From Cloacibacterium sp047601505 (lineage in GTDB: Bacteria > Bacteroidota > Bacteroidia > Flavobacteriales > Weeksellaceae): a stretch of DNA of 64,000 bases. Below the pieces are notes generated by a model, which did no database searches, was not told the origin of the DNA, and was given only the letters and a program-made list of their open reading frames with translations. Location of the stretch: contig NZ_JASGJD010000001.1 in the NCBI RefSeq assembly GCF_047601505.1, forward strand, positions 2,790,001 through 2,854,000. Direction: 5' to 3'. Position 1 is the first letter of the stretch. Each line of letters starts with the position of its first letter. Positions 26,580 to 36,339 of this stretch are shown here, in pieces. A program made the translations under genes and the position numbers.

Positions 26580-26873
26580 TTAATTATATCTCAAAAATTG
26601 ATAAGCATAAAATAAAATTAATGCTCCTAATCCTGTGAGAACAATAAAAATTAATATCTGCGAGATAAACAAAATGACAATATCAGTATAATTAAGTCGC
26701 AAATTCATTCTTTTATATGCAATCATTTCATCATAAGTATCTAATTGATGACTGAAATAAGACTTGTATTTACTCGTAAGATAAATTTTTGAGAATTTTT
26801 GCTTTAAAATAATTGTAAATTTAATAACAATCAGCAACATTAGAACGGCAACTACTCCTAAAAGAAAAATCAT
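26580..26873 (-). CDS. Hypothetical small membrane protein
   Basis: 97 residues. One membrane helix at the N-terminus (IFLLGVVAVLMLLIVIKF), a basic middle, then a second long hydrophobic stretch (IVILFISQILIFIVLTGLG, extending to LILFYAYQFL). No family is recognised. It stands alone between the sugar operon and an IS element. Confidence 0.55.
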   Translation of the reverse strand: MIFLLGVVAVLMLLIVIKFTIILKQKFSKIYLTSKYKSYFSHQLDTYDEMIAYKRMNLRLNYTDIVILFISQILIFIVLTGLGALILFYAYQFLRYN

Positions 26874-27329
26874 GGTTATAATTTAAATTTTTGCTAAACT
26901 TTTAACAATTGATTAAACAATATGTTGAACATCAACAGAGATTATTCTACAAACAATTTTTATGCCAAAAAACCTTATAAAATGGGCATTTCCTTGATAT
27001 TTAAAAGATTTTGAAGCTAGTTATTTGAACATTAATAAATTATAATTAAGTAATTTTTTTATTTTTCTTCGTTTAAATTTTCATATTATATGATATGCAA
27101 TAATGTCAGTGTTTTTTCAAAAAACTTAATTATCATTCAAAATTCACAATTTCATTCATTTCTTTACATTAATAACCACTAAAAAATATAAAAAAATCAC
27201 AAAAACACTTCATTTACAAAAATAATCGTAAATTTATCCTCGAAAAAAAGTGCAGATTTCTCTTCATATATAGATTAGATATTGGCTTACATTACTCAAA
27301 CAAAAAAAGGTCTAAAATCACTTTAAAAA
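26874..27329. other. Intergenic region, no recognised feature
   Basis: About 450 AT-rich bases with no credible frame. Its right edge is the end of the IS982 element. Nothing else is seen. Confidence 0.4.
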
Positions 27330-28302
27330 CTAGTAGTGCATTATCAAACTAGATTTATTTTTAGGTTGTTTATATTTCTATCAAAAACAAATTTATTCAG
27401 ATATTGAATAGTTGTAAGCGTTGTAATTTTAGCCAAAATTCTTGTTTTAAAACCTTCAAAAGTTTTGGCGTAGTTTCTTCTAATCATAAATTGGTCAGAA
27501 AGTTGTGAAAATATGGTTTCAATTCTTTTCCGATATTTTTTGAACTGATAAAACTGTGGTTTGTAGTCTTTTTGATTTTTTCTTTTAGGAGTTTCTAATT
27601 CTATATTCACTTCATTGAATAAATCTAATTGAATGGTTTGAGATAAATAACCTTTATCTCCAAGCAGCACACAATCTGACATTTGAAGCTTAATATCTTG
27701 CAAATAATGAATATCGTGAACAGATGCAGGAGAAATATCAAAACTCTGAAAAACACCAGAAATAGAACAAACTGCATGGAATTTATATCCATAAAAATGT
27801 AGGTTCTGCGAAGCACAAAATCCTTTGTTGGGATAAGCATAGTCAACATCTTTACAAATCTTGCTTCTAGAAGAACGCGATATTTTGCATACTTCCAAAG
27901 GCATACTGTCTACTATAAAATAGTTTTCAGATTCATTAAATTTATCCACCATTTTCATTTTTATTTCTTTTAGAAAAGGAAATAGTTTTCGTTTCCTTCT
28001 GTTATAAACAATTCTTTCAATTTTTGGTTCAATTTCAAAATCTTTTATATCTCTAAAAAGTTGATGTTCTGAATCAATTGACTTAAATTCAGCCAATATA
28101 ATCAAACTAATCGACTCTATATCAGATAGTTTTGGTTTTATCGGTTTAAAATAAAAATTTTCAGTTTCAGAAATTTCTCTTAAATTATTTAAAACTAATT
28201 TGTAACTTGCTTCAAGGTTGTTTATAATCGTATTTGATTGACAATCAATACAATATACTAATTTCTAGTTATTTGAGCAACCTTTTTATAATGCACTACG
28301 AG
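27330..28302 (-). mobile_element. IS982-family insertion sequence
   Basis: About 0.97 kb bounded by inverted repeats: left end CTAGTAGTGCATTATC at 27330, right end (read inward) CTCGTAGTGCATTATA at 28302. They share GTAGTGCATTAT and differ at the third base from the outside. It contains a single transposase frame. A clear target-site duplication could not be seen. Length and gene fit the IS982 family. Confidence 0.8.
27344..28249 (-). CDS. IS982-family DDE transposase, start codon unresolved
   Basis: About 300 residues from an open frame that runs from 28264 to the stop at 27344. The DDE residues are visible: Asp in YFIVDSMPLEV, Asp in VLLGDKGYLS, Glu in KRIETIFSQLSDQF. N-terminal helices (INNLEASYKLVLNNLREI, LSDIESISLIILAEF) fit the family. 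No ATG, GTG or TTG is found at the expected N-terminus; ATT at 28247-28249 is possible. The TTG at 28105 would remove conserved helices. It may be inactive or use a rare start. Confidence 0.75.
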   Translation of the reverse strand: MDCQSNTIINNLEASYKLVLNNLREISETENFYFKPIKPKLSDIESISLIILAEFKSIDSEHQLFRDIKDFEIEPKIERIVYNRRKRKLFPFLKEIKMKMVDKFNESENYFIVDSMPLEVCKISRSSRSKICKDVDYAYPNKGFCASQNLHFYGYKFHAVCSISGVFQSFDISPASVHDIHYLQDIKLQMSDCVLLGDKGYLSQTIQLDLFNEVNIELETPKRKNQKDYKPQFYQFKKYRKRIETIFSQLSDQFMIRRNYAKTFEGFKTRILAKITTLTTIQYLNKFVFDRNINNLKINLV

Positions 28303-28765
28303 TTAATATTTAAAAAATAAGGCACATTTTCTAATTTTCGCCACCCAACATCTGGTAATAAAATTGAATCTAACAATCTATAAATTATTAGTATCATAAG
28401 ATGCTCTGGAGCTTATTAATTTATTTTTCCAACAAATTTTTAATACAATAGCCTCCGTTATCACTATTAATGCAAACAACATCTTTTAAAAAATAGCATA
28501 CACCAAAATTCATGTTAACTGTTGTCCCAGCTTTCCATTTCCGAGGAAAACCCTTTTACCTAAGAATGCAAAGTTTTCTATCCACATACTGTATTATAAT
28601 CGCTAACACTATTACATCCATTATTCAAAATATTTAATTCAAAAAATATATTTTTTTATGCTTAAAATTAAGAATCAGTAATATTGGTAAGTAAAAAAGT
28701 AATTCGTATAAATTGTTGTTATCAAATATTTTAGAATTTTGTTTTCACAAAATAAATAATGAAAA
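28303..28765. other. Intergenic region after the IS element
   Basis: About 460 AT-rich bases with no credible frame. The promoter of the redox gene cluster must lie near its right end, but no consensus -7 box stands out. Confidence 0.4.
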
Positions 28766-29893
28766 ATGGAGTATAACAATAAAAAAAACAGTTTTTCAAG
28801 AAGAGATTTCATGGCTAAATCTACTTTAGCCACCTCTGGAATATTTGCAGGGAGTTCTTTTTTGTTAAAAGCTTTTGCAGCTACCGGCAATGATGCGAAA
28901 AATAATTCACAAAAGAAAAAATTTGATAATGTTTTACCTAAACGTAAATTAGGAAACCTAGAAGTTTCTGCTGTTGGCTTAGGCTGTATGGAGATGATTA
29001 AAGTATACGCTACTCCACCGTCAAGACAAGATGCTATCAAAATTATTCGCCAAGCGTATGATAAAGGGGTAACATTTTTTGATACTGCAGAAAACTATGG
29101 TCCCTTGTTAGATGAAGAAATTGTGGGTGAAGCTTTACAGCCTTTTCGTAAAGAAGTTGTTATTGGAACCAAATTTGGGTTTAGCACTTTTGATCAACTA
29201 ACAGGTAAAAATATCGGTGGTAGAAATAGTACACCAGAGAATATTCGTAAAGTAATTGAAGGTTCTTTAAGAAGACTGAGAACAGATTATGTGGATTTAT
29301 TTTATCAACATAGGCTTGATCCTAATGTTCCTATTGAAGAAGTTGCTGGAACGGTAAAAGATTTAATTCAAGAGGGTAAAGTACGAAATTTCGGAATGAG
29401 CGAAGCTGATGCAGAAAATATTCGTAAAGCTCATGCTGTTCAGCCATTAGCAGCTTTACAAAGCGAATATTCTGTGCTATGGAGAGGTGTTGAAAAGGAT
29501 ATTATTCCAACATTAGAAGAATTAGGAATTGGTTTGGCATGTTGGGGACCTTTAGCTGCAGGATTTTTAACGGGTATCGTAACCAAAGATTATAAAACAG
29601 GTGATGTTCGTGATAGCATTCCGCGTTATGCGCCCGAAGCACGAGAAAAAAATCTAAAATTAGTAGAGCTAATTAACACTTGGGCAGAAAAGAAAAACGC
29701 AACCATTGCACAAACTTCTTTGGCATGGCTTTTAGCACAAAAACCGTGGATTGTCCCTATTCCAGGAACTTCAAAAATGAGTCACTTAGAAGAAAATATT
29801 GGCGCCGTAAATATAAAGTTTACAGATGCAGAAATTAAACAATTTAATGAAGAAGTAGCCCAAATAGAAGTGATAGGTGCCAGATGGAGGTAG
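28766..29893 (+). CDS. Tat-exported aldo/keto reductase
   Basis: 375 residues. A twin-arginine signal (SRRDFMAKSTLATSG, Arg12-Arg13) and hydrophobic stretch precede a full AKR barrel, so the folded enzyme with its NADP(H) is probably exported to the periplasm. The catalytic tetrad is complete: Asp106, Tyr111 (DTAENY), Lys136 (TKFG), His182 (YQHR). It shares most motifs with the cytosolic reductase at 12190. It ends with TAG after ARWR, slightly earlier than its relatives, which continue about ten residues. First gene of a long plus-strand redox cluster. Confidence 0.92.
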   Translation: MEYNNKKNSFSRRDFMAKSTLATSGIFAGSSFLLKAFAATGNDAKNNSQKKKFDNVLPKRKLGNLEVSAVGLGCMEMIKVYATPPSRQDAIKIIRQAYDKGVTFFDTAENYGPLLDEEIVGEALQPFRKEVVIGTKFGFSTFDQLTGKNIGGRNSTPENIRKVIEGSLRRLRTDYVDLFYQHRLDPNVPIEEVAGTVKDLIQEGKVRNFGMSEADAENIRKAHAVQPLAALQSEYSVLWRGVEKDIIPTLEELGIGLACWGPLAAGFLTGIVTKDYKTGDVRDSIPRYAPEAREKNLKLVELINTWAEKKNATIAQTSLAWLLAQKPWIVPIPGTSKMSHLEENIGAVNIKFTDAEIKQFNEEVAQIEVIGARWR

Positions 29894-29929
29894 GATGTAA
29901 GTTTTTGATAATGTTTATAATAAAAAAAC

Positions 29930-30541
29930 ATGAAAAAAATTTTTCAAGTAGCACTAATGCTTTTTTTCTTTTGTAGTTGTGCAAAAGCAGAAGATGCTGT
30001 AGTTGTTCCAATAGATAGTATAAATGGAAAAAAAGTATTGATTGTTTATCTTACTAGAACAGGTAATACAGAAGCTGTTGCAAAAATGATACAGCAACAG
30101 GTTGGCGGTAATTTGGTGTCTTTAGAATTGCAAACTCCTTATCCTGAAAATTATCAGGCAACAGTACAAAAAGTTTCTAACGAAAATACTTCGGGCTATT
30201 TACCTCCTCTTAAAACAGTTATAAATAACATTCAGCAATACGACATTGTCTTTATTGGTTTCCCTACTTGGGGAATGCGTTTACCTCCTCCAATGAAAAC
30301 ATTTTTAACGCAGTATAATTTAAAAGGAAAGACCGTAGTGCCTTTTAACACAAACGCAGGTTATGGTTTGGGAAGTTGTATTGATACAATTAATCAATTA
30401 TGTCCCAACAGCAAGGTTCTTGAAGCCTTTTCTGTGCAAGGTGGAATAGAACGAGATGGAGTTATATTCGTAATACAAGGAGAGAAAGAAGTTCAAGTAA
30501 GACTATCAGTTAATCAATGGTTAAGTAGTTTAAAATTTTGA
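29930..30541 (+). CDS. Flavodoxin-like lipoprotein
   Basis: 203 residues. A signal peptide with lipobox FFCSC (Cys15 or Cys17) leads into a flavodoxin domain with the FMN phosphate loop YLTRTGNTEAV and the segment FPTWGMRLPPPMKTFL. It probably carries FMN in the periplasm and could pass electrons to or from the exported reductases next to it. The gene is 36 bases after the first exported reductase. Confidence 0.88.
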   Translation: MKKIFQVALMLFFFCSCAKAEDAVVVPIDSINGKKVLIVYLTRTGNTEAVAKMIQQQVGGNLVSLELQTPYPENYQATVQKVSNENTSGYLPPLKTVINNIQQYDIVFIGFPTWGMRLPPPMKTFLTQYNLKGKTVVPFNTNAGYGLGSCIDTINQLCPNSKVLEAFSVQGGIERDGVIFVIQGEKEVQVRLSVNQWLSSLKF

Positions 30542-30557
30542 TTAAGAAGTACAAAAA

Positions 30558-31541
30558 ATGGAAAAAATTAATTCAATAAATCGACGAAATTTCTTAACAA
30601 CCAGTATTTTATTAGCGGGAAACGCTTTGCTTATTGCTGCATGTGGCAGTAAAAGAGATCTTATTAGTGGAATTGACAACTTTGAGAATATTGGTGGAGA
30701 GAGCAAAGTGAACCCATTTGACTTCAATACAAAAACAGTATTGCTCAATAGTGGACATAAAATGCCAATTATTGGAATTGGTACATATACACTAAGTACA
30801 ACACAAGCAGAGGAGTCTGTTTACAATGCACTTAAAGTTGGTATACGACTTATTGATACAGCAGACATTTATGGTAATGAACGTGGTGTAGGAGAAGGTA
30901 TAAGACGGGCAATACAAGATTTTGAAATAAAACGTGAAGAAATATTCATTACCACAAAACTTTGGACATCAGATTTTTATCGTGCAGATGAAGAAATAGA
31001 TGAACGACTTCAAAGGCTCGGACTTAATTATATAGACTTGTTATTACTTCATCACTCAGCTCCTAATGATGAACATGCTTATCAAGCAATGGAACGTGGC
31101 GTTGCAGCAGGAAAAATATGTTCAATTGGTATCTCTAACTTTTATGAATCTGACATAAATAGATTAATGAATATTGCTACAATTAAGCCTGCAATTATCC
31201 AAAATGAAACGCACCTTTATAACCAAAGTCGCTCTGTAAAATCATATGTTGCTCCTCTTGGTACAATAATGGAATCTTGGTTTCCACTTGGAGGACGTGG
31301 TAATGGGATTTCTACACTCTCGCAGAATGAAATAGTTACATCTCTTGCAACTGCCCACGGTAAATCACCATATCAAGTAATACTGAGATGGCAACTACAA
31401 GCTGGTAATATCGCAATTCCAGGATCAAGAAATTCAATTCACATACAAGAAGATTTTAACATATTTGATTTTGAATTAGCAGAATCTGAAATGCAACGAC
31501 TAAACGCATTAGACCGCAGACAAAGATTCGCTTCTTATTAA
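30558..31541 (+). CDS. Exported aldo/keto reductase, Tat signal plus lipobox
   Basis: 327 residues. A twin-arginine motif NRRNFL (Arg9-Arg10) is followed by a hydrophobic segment ending LLIAACGS, where Cys29 fits a lipobox. This predicts a Tat-exported lipoprotein. The catalytic tetrad is Asp100, Tyr105 (DTADIY), Lys134 (TTKLW), His165 or His166 (LLHHS). It belongs to the AKR5-like group related to 2,5-diketogluconate reductase rather than to the YajO-like group. It is the second of three exported reductases in a row. Confidence 0.9.
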   Translation: MEKINSINRRNFLTTSILLAGNALLIAACGSKRDLISGIDNFENIGGESKVNPFDFNTKTVLLNSGHKMPIIGIGTYTLSTTQAEESVYNALKVGIRLIDTADIYGNERGVGEGIRRAIQDFEIKREEIFITTKLWTSDFYRADEEIDERLQRLGLNYIDLLLLHHSAPNDEHAYQAMERGVAAGKICSIGISNFYESDINRLMNIATIKPAIIQNETHLYNQSRSVKSYVAPLGTIMESWFPLGGRGNGISTLSQNEIVTSLATAHGKSPYQVILRWQLQAGNIAIPGSRNSIHIQEDFNIFDFELAESEMQRLNALDRRQRFASY

Positions 31542-31556
31542 TATAATTAAATAAAA

Positions 31557-32684
31557 ATGAAAGATAACATCAACCGCAGAGATTTTATTGCAAAAAGTAC
31601 TCTTATAGCAGCAGGATTAGCTGTAAGTAACTCAGCATTAGCATCAGTTTTTAACGAAAATAATAAAAAAGTAATGTCAAACAAAAATAAGCAAACAAGA
31701 AAACTAGGATTATTAGAAGTTTCTGCCTTAGGTTTCGGAGCAATGGGTTTTTGTTGGTTTTATCAACCTCAGGTAAATAAAGAGGCCGCTATAAAAGTAT
31801 TGCGAGAAGCATATGAACAAGGTATAACGTTTTTTGATACTGCAGAAATTTATGGTCCATTTATTTCAGAAGAATTTGTAGGGGAAGCATTGGCTCCAAT
31901 CCGCGATAAAGTAGTAATCGCTACTAAGTTTGGATTTGACATTAATCCAGAATCGAAACAAATTAACGGGTTAAGTAGTAAACCTGAACACATTAGAAAA
32001 GTGGTAGAAGCCCAATTGAAACGATTGAAAACAGATAGAATTGATTTATTATACCAGCATCGTTTGGATAAAACAATTCCTATTGAGGAAGTTGCGGGAA
32101 CTATGAAAGATCTAATTCAAGAAGGGAAAATTTTACATTATGGTCTTTCAGAAGTTGGTCCTAATACAATTCGTAAAGCACACGCTGTTCATCCTGTTAC
32201 AGCAATTCAAAATGAATTTTCTTTCTGGACAAGAAATTCAGAATCTAAAGTAATACCTATTTGTGAAGAGCTGGGTATTGGTTTTGTACCATGGAGCCCA
32301 TTAGGAATGGGATTTTTTACCGGAAGATTTAAAACAGGGAAAGAATTTGCTCCTAATGATTATCGTCCTAATCTTCCTCGTTTTACACCAGAAGCAATTA
32401 GACATAATTATGCTTTGGTAGATTTATTAGCATCTGTTGGTAAGCTTTATGACGCAACTCCTGGGCAGGTTAATCTTGCTTGGCAATTAGCTAAGAAACC
32501 ATTCATTGTTCCAATTCCAGGTACTACTCTATCATCTCACCTAAAAGAAAATATTGGTGCAATTAATCTTAAACTCTCTATCGAAGATATTAAAAAGTTA
32601 GATGATGGTTATGCCACGTTTAAAGTAATGGGAGAAGATACTACTCCACAATTGAAGGCTCAAAGCGATGTCTTTAACAATTAA
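31557..32684 (+). CDS. Tat-exported aldo/keto reductase
   Basis: 375 residues with a twin-arginine signal (NRRDFIAKSTLIAAG, Arg7-Arg8, ending near SALA). Catalytic residues Asp94, Tyr99 (DTAEIY), Lys124 (TKFG) and His168 (YQHR) are intact. It is a paralogue of the reductase at 28766: the motifs match closely but the N-terminal region differs. It is 15 bases after the previous gene, so it lies in the same operon. Confidence 0.92.
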   Translation: MKDNINRRDFIAKSTLIAAGLAVSNSALASVFNENNKKVMSNKNKQTRKLGLLEVSALGFGAMGFCWFYQPQVNKEAAIKVLREAYEQGITFFDTAEIYGPFISEEFVGEALAPIRDKVVIATKFGFDINPESKQINGLSSKPEHIRKVVEAQLKRLKTDRIDLLYQHRLDKTIPIEEVAGTMKDLIQEGKILHYGLSEVGPNTIRKAHAVHPVTAIQNEFSFWTRNSESKVIPICEELGIGFVPWSPLGMGFFTGRFKTGKEFAPNDYRPNLPRFTPEAIRHNYALVDLLASVGKLYDATPGQVNLAWQLAKKPFIVPIPGTTLSSHLKENIGAINLKLSIEDIKKLDDGYATFKVMGEDTTPQLKAQSDVFNN

Positions 32685-32703
32685 TCCATAGAATTTAAAC
32701 AAA

Positions 32704-33549
32704 ATGCAAACATTAACATTAAACAATAATATAGAAATGCCAATTCTAGGATTTGGAGTATATCAAATCACGGATTTGGAAGAATGTGAACAAAGTGTTT
32801 TGACTGCTTTGGAAGCAGGATATAGATTAATAGACACGGCTTCAGCTTATCAAAACGAAAAAGCTGTAGGTGATGCGATTAGAAAAAGTGGAATTCCTAG
32901 AGAAGAGATTTTCATTACGACTAAACTTTGGATTCAAGATACAGGGTATGAAAAAACGTTTCAAGCATTTGAAAAATCTTTAAATAATTTACAAACAGAT
33001 TATTTGGATTTATATTTAATCCATCAACCAATGGGAGATATTTTTGGTTCTTGGAGAGCAATGCAAGAATTAAATCAAAAAAAGAAAATTAGAGCTATTG
33101 GGGTTTCCAATTTTCAGCCTGACAGATTAATGGACTTAATTGTGAATAGTGGTTTTGCACCTGCGGTGAATCAAATTGAGGTGAATCCTTTTCATCAACA
33201 AATTGACACACAAGAGTTTTTAGAAGACAATAATGTTCAAGTACAATCATGGGCATCATTTGCTGAAGGACGAAATGATATATTTCATAATGAATTACTA
33301 ATTTCTATTGGTGAAAAATATGGAAAATCTGTAGCTCAAGTTATCTTAAGATGGTTAATTCAAAGAGATGTAATTGTTATTCCAAAATCAGTAACTCCAG
33401 AGAGAATAATAGAAAACTTTGATGTTTTTGATTTTGAATTAAGCGCTAGTGATATGATGGCAATTATGAAACTAGACACAAGAGATAGTCAATTTTTCAA
33501 CCACAATAATCCTGACATGGTAAAGAGCCTTAGCAGTTATAAATTTTAA
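32704..33549 (+). CDS. Aldo/keto reductase, AKR5-like, cytoplasmic
   Basis: 281 residues, no signal peptide. Asp44, Tyr49 (DTASAY), Lys74 (TTKLW) and His107 (LIHQ) form the tetrad. It resembles 2,5-diketo-D-gluconate reductase and prostaglandin F synthase-like AKR5 enzymes: SIGEKYGKSVAQVILRWLIQR and VIPKSVTPERI. It reduces small aldehydes or ketones with NADPH. Part of the same operon, 19 bases after the exported reductase. Confidence 0.93.
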   Translation: MQTLTLNNNIEMPILGFGVYQITDLEECEQSVLTALEAGYRLIDTASAYQNEKAVGDAIRKSGIPREEIFITTKLWIQDTGYEKTFQAFEKSLNNLQTDYLDLYLIHQPMGDIFGSWRAMQELNQKKKIRAIGVSNFQPDRLMDLIVNSGFAPAVNQIEVNPFHQQIDTQEFLEDNNVQVQSWASFAEGRNDIFHNELLISIGEKYGKSVAQVILRWLIQRDVIVIPKSVTPERIIENFDVFDFELSASDMMAIMKLDTRDSQFFNHNNPDMVKSLSSYKF

Positions 33550-33560
33550 AATAAGTAAAA

Positions 33561-34085
33561 ATGAAACAGATAATAACAGTATTTTTTTTAACAGCATTTT
33601 CAATTGCTGGATACTCACAAAACAACAAACAAAATAAAATGGAATCAAAAATTCAAGCCATTGAAGATAAAATGGCAATAAAACAAGTTGTAGATATATT
33701 TTCTAACCTTGCAGATACCAAAGAAATAGATAAGTAGGTTTTACTTTTCACAGAAGACGGAGTTGTGCAATCTTATTCAAATGGTCAACTTTCTTCTGAT
33801 TTAAAAGGTAGAAAGGAACTAAAAGAGAGATTCGCAGGATTTCTCGCAGGCTTCCACACAGTTTATCATCAAAATGGGCAACAAACTATTGATGAACTAA
33901 CTGCAACTACTGCTAAAGCAACCTCATATTGTCGTGTAATTTTAGTTGGCGAACAAAACGGAAAGCAAAATAAAATTACAATGTACACCATTTACAAAGA
34001 CGATTTTGTAAAAGAAAATGGTATTTGGTTAATCAAAAAGCGAATATCAAATTTTGTAAGAACAGAATCTGAAGAAGTTAAATAA
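33561..34085 (+). pseudogene. SnoaL-like (NTF2-fold) protein, split by an in-frame TAG
   Basis: The frame from ATG 33561 encodes a signal peptide and the start of an NTF2-like fold (MAIKQVVDIFSNLADTKEIDK), then meets TAG at 33735-33737, and continues in the same frame to the TAA at 34083 with VLLFTEDGVVQSYSNG and WLIKKRISNF. Relatives of this group have a residue, often Gln, where the TAG stands; CAG to TAG is a single change. Without readthrough the protein is lost. The shorter frame from GTG 33765 would miss the first helices. Second lesion downstream at 34267. Confidence 0.8.
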
Positions 34086-34094
34086 TTAGAAAAA

Positions 34095-35155
34095 ATGAAA
34101 AATAAAAAGAATATCTGGCTGACAATGTTCTGCTTTATATCACTAAGCTTTAATGCACAACAATTATATCAAATAAAAACAGAGCAAAAACCTCTAGTAT
34201 TAAAAGCACAAGGAAGCTTTTATGTAGGTGGGAATAAGGAAATACAAACCCGTACGGAAGTTGGAGTTTTTTTCCTGACGGAAACCTTACAGTAAACCAA
34301 ATGTATGTTAATTATATGGTTCCTCAAGAACGCAAAGGTAATATATCGTTTGTTTTTATTCACGGGATGAACCTTACAGGAAAAACTTGGGAAACTACAC
34401 CTGATGGAAGGATGGGCTGGAATGAATATTTTGTTCGTAAAGGTTATCCGGCTTATTGGGTTGACCAAGTAGGTGCCGGTCGCTCAGGATTCAATCAAAA
34501 ATCGTATAATAACGTAAGAAGCAAATCTATAGAACCCGACCAACAGCCTGGCATCATCCGTATTTCAGACGAAAACACCGTGGTGAATTTCAGAATTGGT
34601 TTAGCGGATAACCAACCGATAGAAAATGCAAAATATCCGGTAAAGTCACTGGATGAGTTTTCTAAACAAAGTGTGCCTTTTCTTGCAGGAACAGTTCCTA
34701 ATCCAAACCCAACGTATCAAAATCTTTCAACTCTTGCTAAAGATTTGAAACATACTGTATTGGTAAGCCATTCTCAATCGGGTGCTTTTCCCGTGGAAGC
34801 AGCTTTACTTGATACTGAAGGACTTGATGCTTTGATATTGGTAGAGCCAGGAGGAACCGGAGCCGGATATACAGAGGAGCAATTGAAAAAATTAATCAAA
34901 ATTCCGGTTTTGGTTGTCTTTGGGGATAACCTGAAAAATGACACCGGTGTTCCCGGACATTCTTGGAACAACTATTATGAAGGCTGGAATACTTTTGTAA
35001 ACAACCTTAACAAAGCAGGAGGTAAAGCAAAAATGCTACACCTTCCAGAAGTAGGCATCAAAGGAAACTCACACATGATTATGCAGGATACTAATAGTTT
35101 TGAAGTGGCAGATATTATATTGAAGTGGCTTAATGATGAAAAAAGAATATTTTAA
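34095..35155 (+). pseudogene. Alpha/beta hydrolase, frameshifted in a T run
   Basis: The first 66 residues (signal peptide then PLVLKAQGSFYVGG) end at a stop just after GVFF. In the next frame the protein continues as PDGNLTVNQMYVNYMV, then FVFIHGMNLTGKTWE (oxyanion region) and VSHSQSGAFP (nucleophile Ser) up to the end at 35155. The break lies in the seven-T run at 34267-34273; eight T would restore one frame of 353 codons. It could be a real mutation, a phase-variable site or a read error. The activity, if restored, would be a periplasmic esterase-type hydrolase. Confidence 0.82.
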
Positions 35156-36326
35156 CATGAATTCATTTTCTCAGAAAGGGATACAAGCTCCAAAAGAATG
35201 GTTTACAGGAACCGTTTGGCTTAATATGGCAGTAAAACCAGATGAAGGATATAATGTGAATATAGGAACGGTAACTTTCGAGCCAAAAGCCAGAACCAAT
35301 TGGCATTCTCATACTTCAGGACAGATTTTATTTGTGATTGAAGGAATAGGATATTATCAAGAAATAGGAAAACCCATCCAATTGATACAAAAAGGAGATG
35401 TTGTAAAAATTCCTAAAAATGTAAAACATTGGCACGGAGCTTCCCATAATAATTCCATGAGACATATTGCTATAATTTCTGATGTTGATAAAGATAAAAC
35501 TGAATGGTATGAACCCGTAAATGATGCAGATTATAATTCGTTTAAAACTCCTGTTTATGAGGTAGAAAATAGGTTGTCCACAAAAGCAATTATGAATCAC
35601 GAAGAACTTTGGCCCAATTATATTTCTAAAATTAAAGAAACAGACCCCGATTTAATAGAAATATTCGAAAATTTTGCTTTTGATGATGTAATATCTCATC
35701 ATGAAATGGATGTGAAACTTAGAACAATTTTAATTTTAGCTTCAACTATTGGAAGCCAGTCTTTAACAGAGTACAGAATGTTTGCGAATGCAGCTTTAAA
35801 TGTTGGTGTTTCACCAGTTGAAATTAAAGAAGTTTTATACCAAGCCGTTCCTTATGTTGGGATTTCTAAAGTAATTGATTTTATTACTGTAACCAATGAA
35901 GTTTTTCTTGAAAACAATATAAACTTGCCATTAGAAAGCCAGGCCGTCACTAATCCTAACAATCGATTAGAAAAAGGATTAGGTATTCAAAAGAATATTT
36001 TTGGAAACAGAATAGATGATATGTATAAAAATTCTCCAAAAGACCTATTGCATATTCAAGAGTTTTTATCTGCAAATTGTTTTGGAGATTATGTCACAAG
36101 AAATGGTTTAGATGCCAAAACCAGAGAAATGGTAACACTTTCTTTTCTTATTGCTTTAGGAGGAACAGAAAATCAAATAAAAGGACATATTCAAGGTAAT
36201 GCCAACGTGGGTAATTCTCGTCAAGATTTAATTAATTTAATAACACAATTATTGCCTTATGTGGGCTATCCTAGAACTTTGAATGCAATTGCATGTTTAA
36301 ATGAAATATTACCTTATAAAAATTAA
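35133..36326 (+). CDS. Cupin plus carboxymuconolactone decarboxylase-like fusion
   Basis: 397 residues. An N-terminal cupin (about 40-125) has metal-binding His residues in NWHSHTSGQIL and HWHGASHN. Two CMD/AhpD-like domains follow (about 180-270 and 300-395). They lack an obvious CxxC pair, so an AhpD-type peroxidase role is unlikely. Such fusions are found next to aldo/keto reductases and alcohol dehydrogenases in Bacteroidota. The start overlaps the end of the hydrolase frame by 23 bases; ATG 35136 or 35157 are alternatives. Probably binds a small carbonyl compound. Confidence 0.85.
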   Translation: MMKKEYFNMNSFSQKGIQAPKEWFTGTVWLNMAVKPDEGYNVNIGTVTFEPKARTNWHSHTSGQILFVIEGIGYYQEIGKPIQLIQKGDVVKIPKNVKHWHGASHNNSMRHIAIISDVDKDKTEWYEPVNDADYNSFKTPVYEVENRLSTKAIMNHEELWPNYISKIKETDPDLIEIFENFAFDDVISHHEMDVKLRTILILASTIGSQSLTEYRMFANAALNVGVSPVEIKEVLYQAVPYVGISKVIDFITVTNEVFLENNINLPLESQAVTNPNNRLEKGLGIQKNIFGNRIDDMYKNSPKDLLHIQEFLSANCFGDYVTRNGLDAKTREMVTLSFLIALGGTENQIKGHIQGNANVGNSRQDLINLITQLLPYVGYPRTLNAIACLNEILPYKN

Positions 36327-36339
36327 AAAAATATACTAA

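Noticed and set aside
28675..29040. 121-codon minus-strand frame
   Set aside because: It overlaps the Tat signal and barrel of a well-supported reductase on the other strand.
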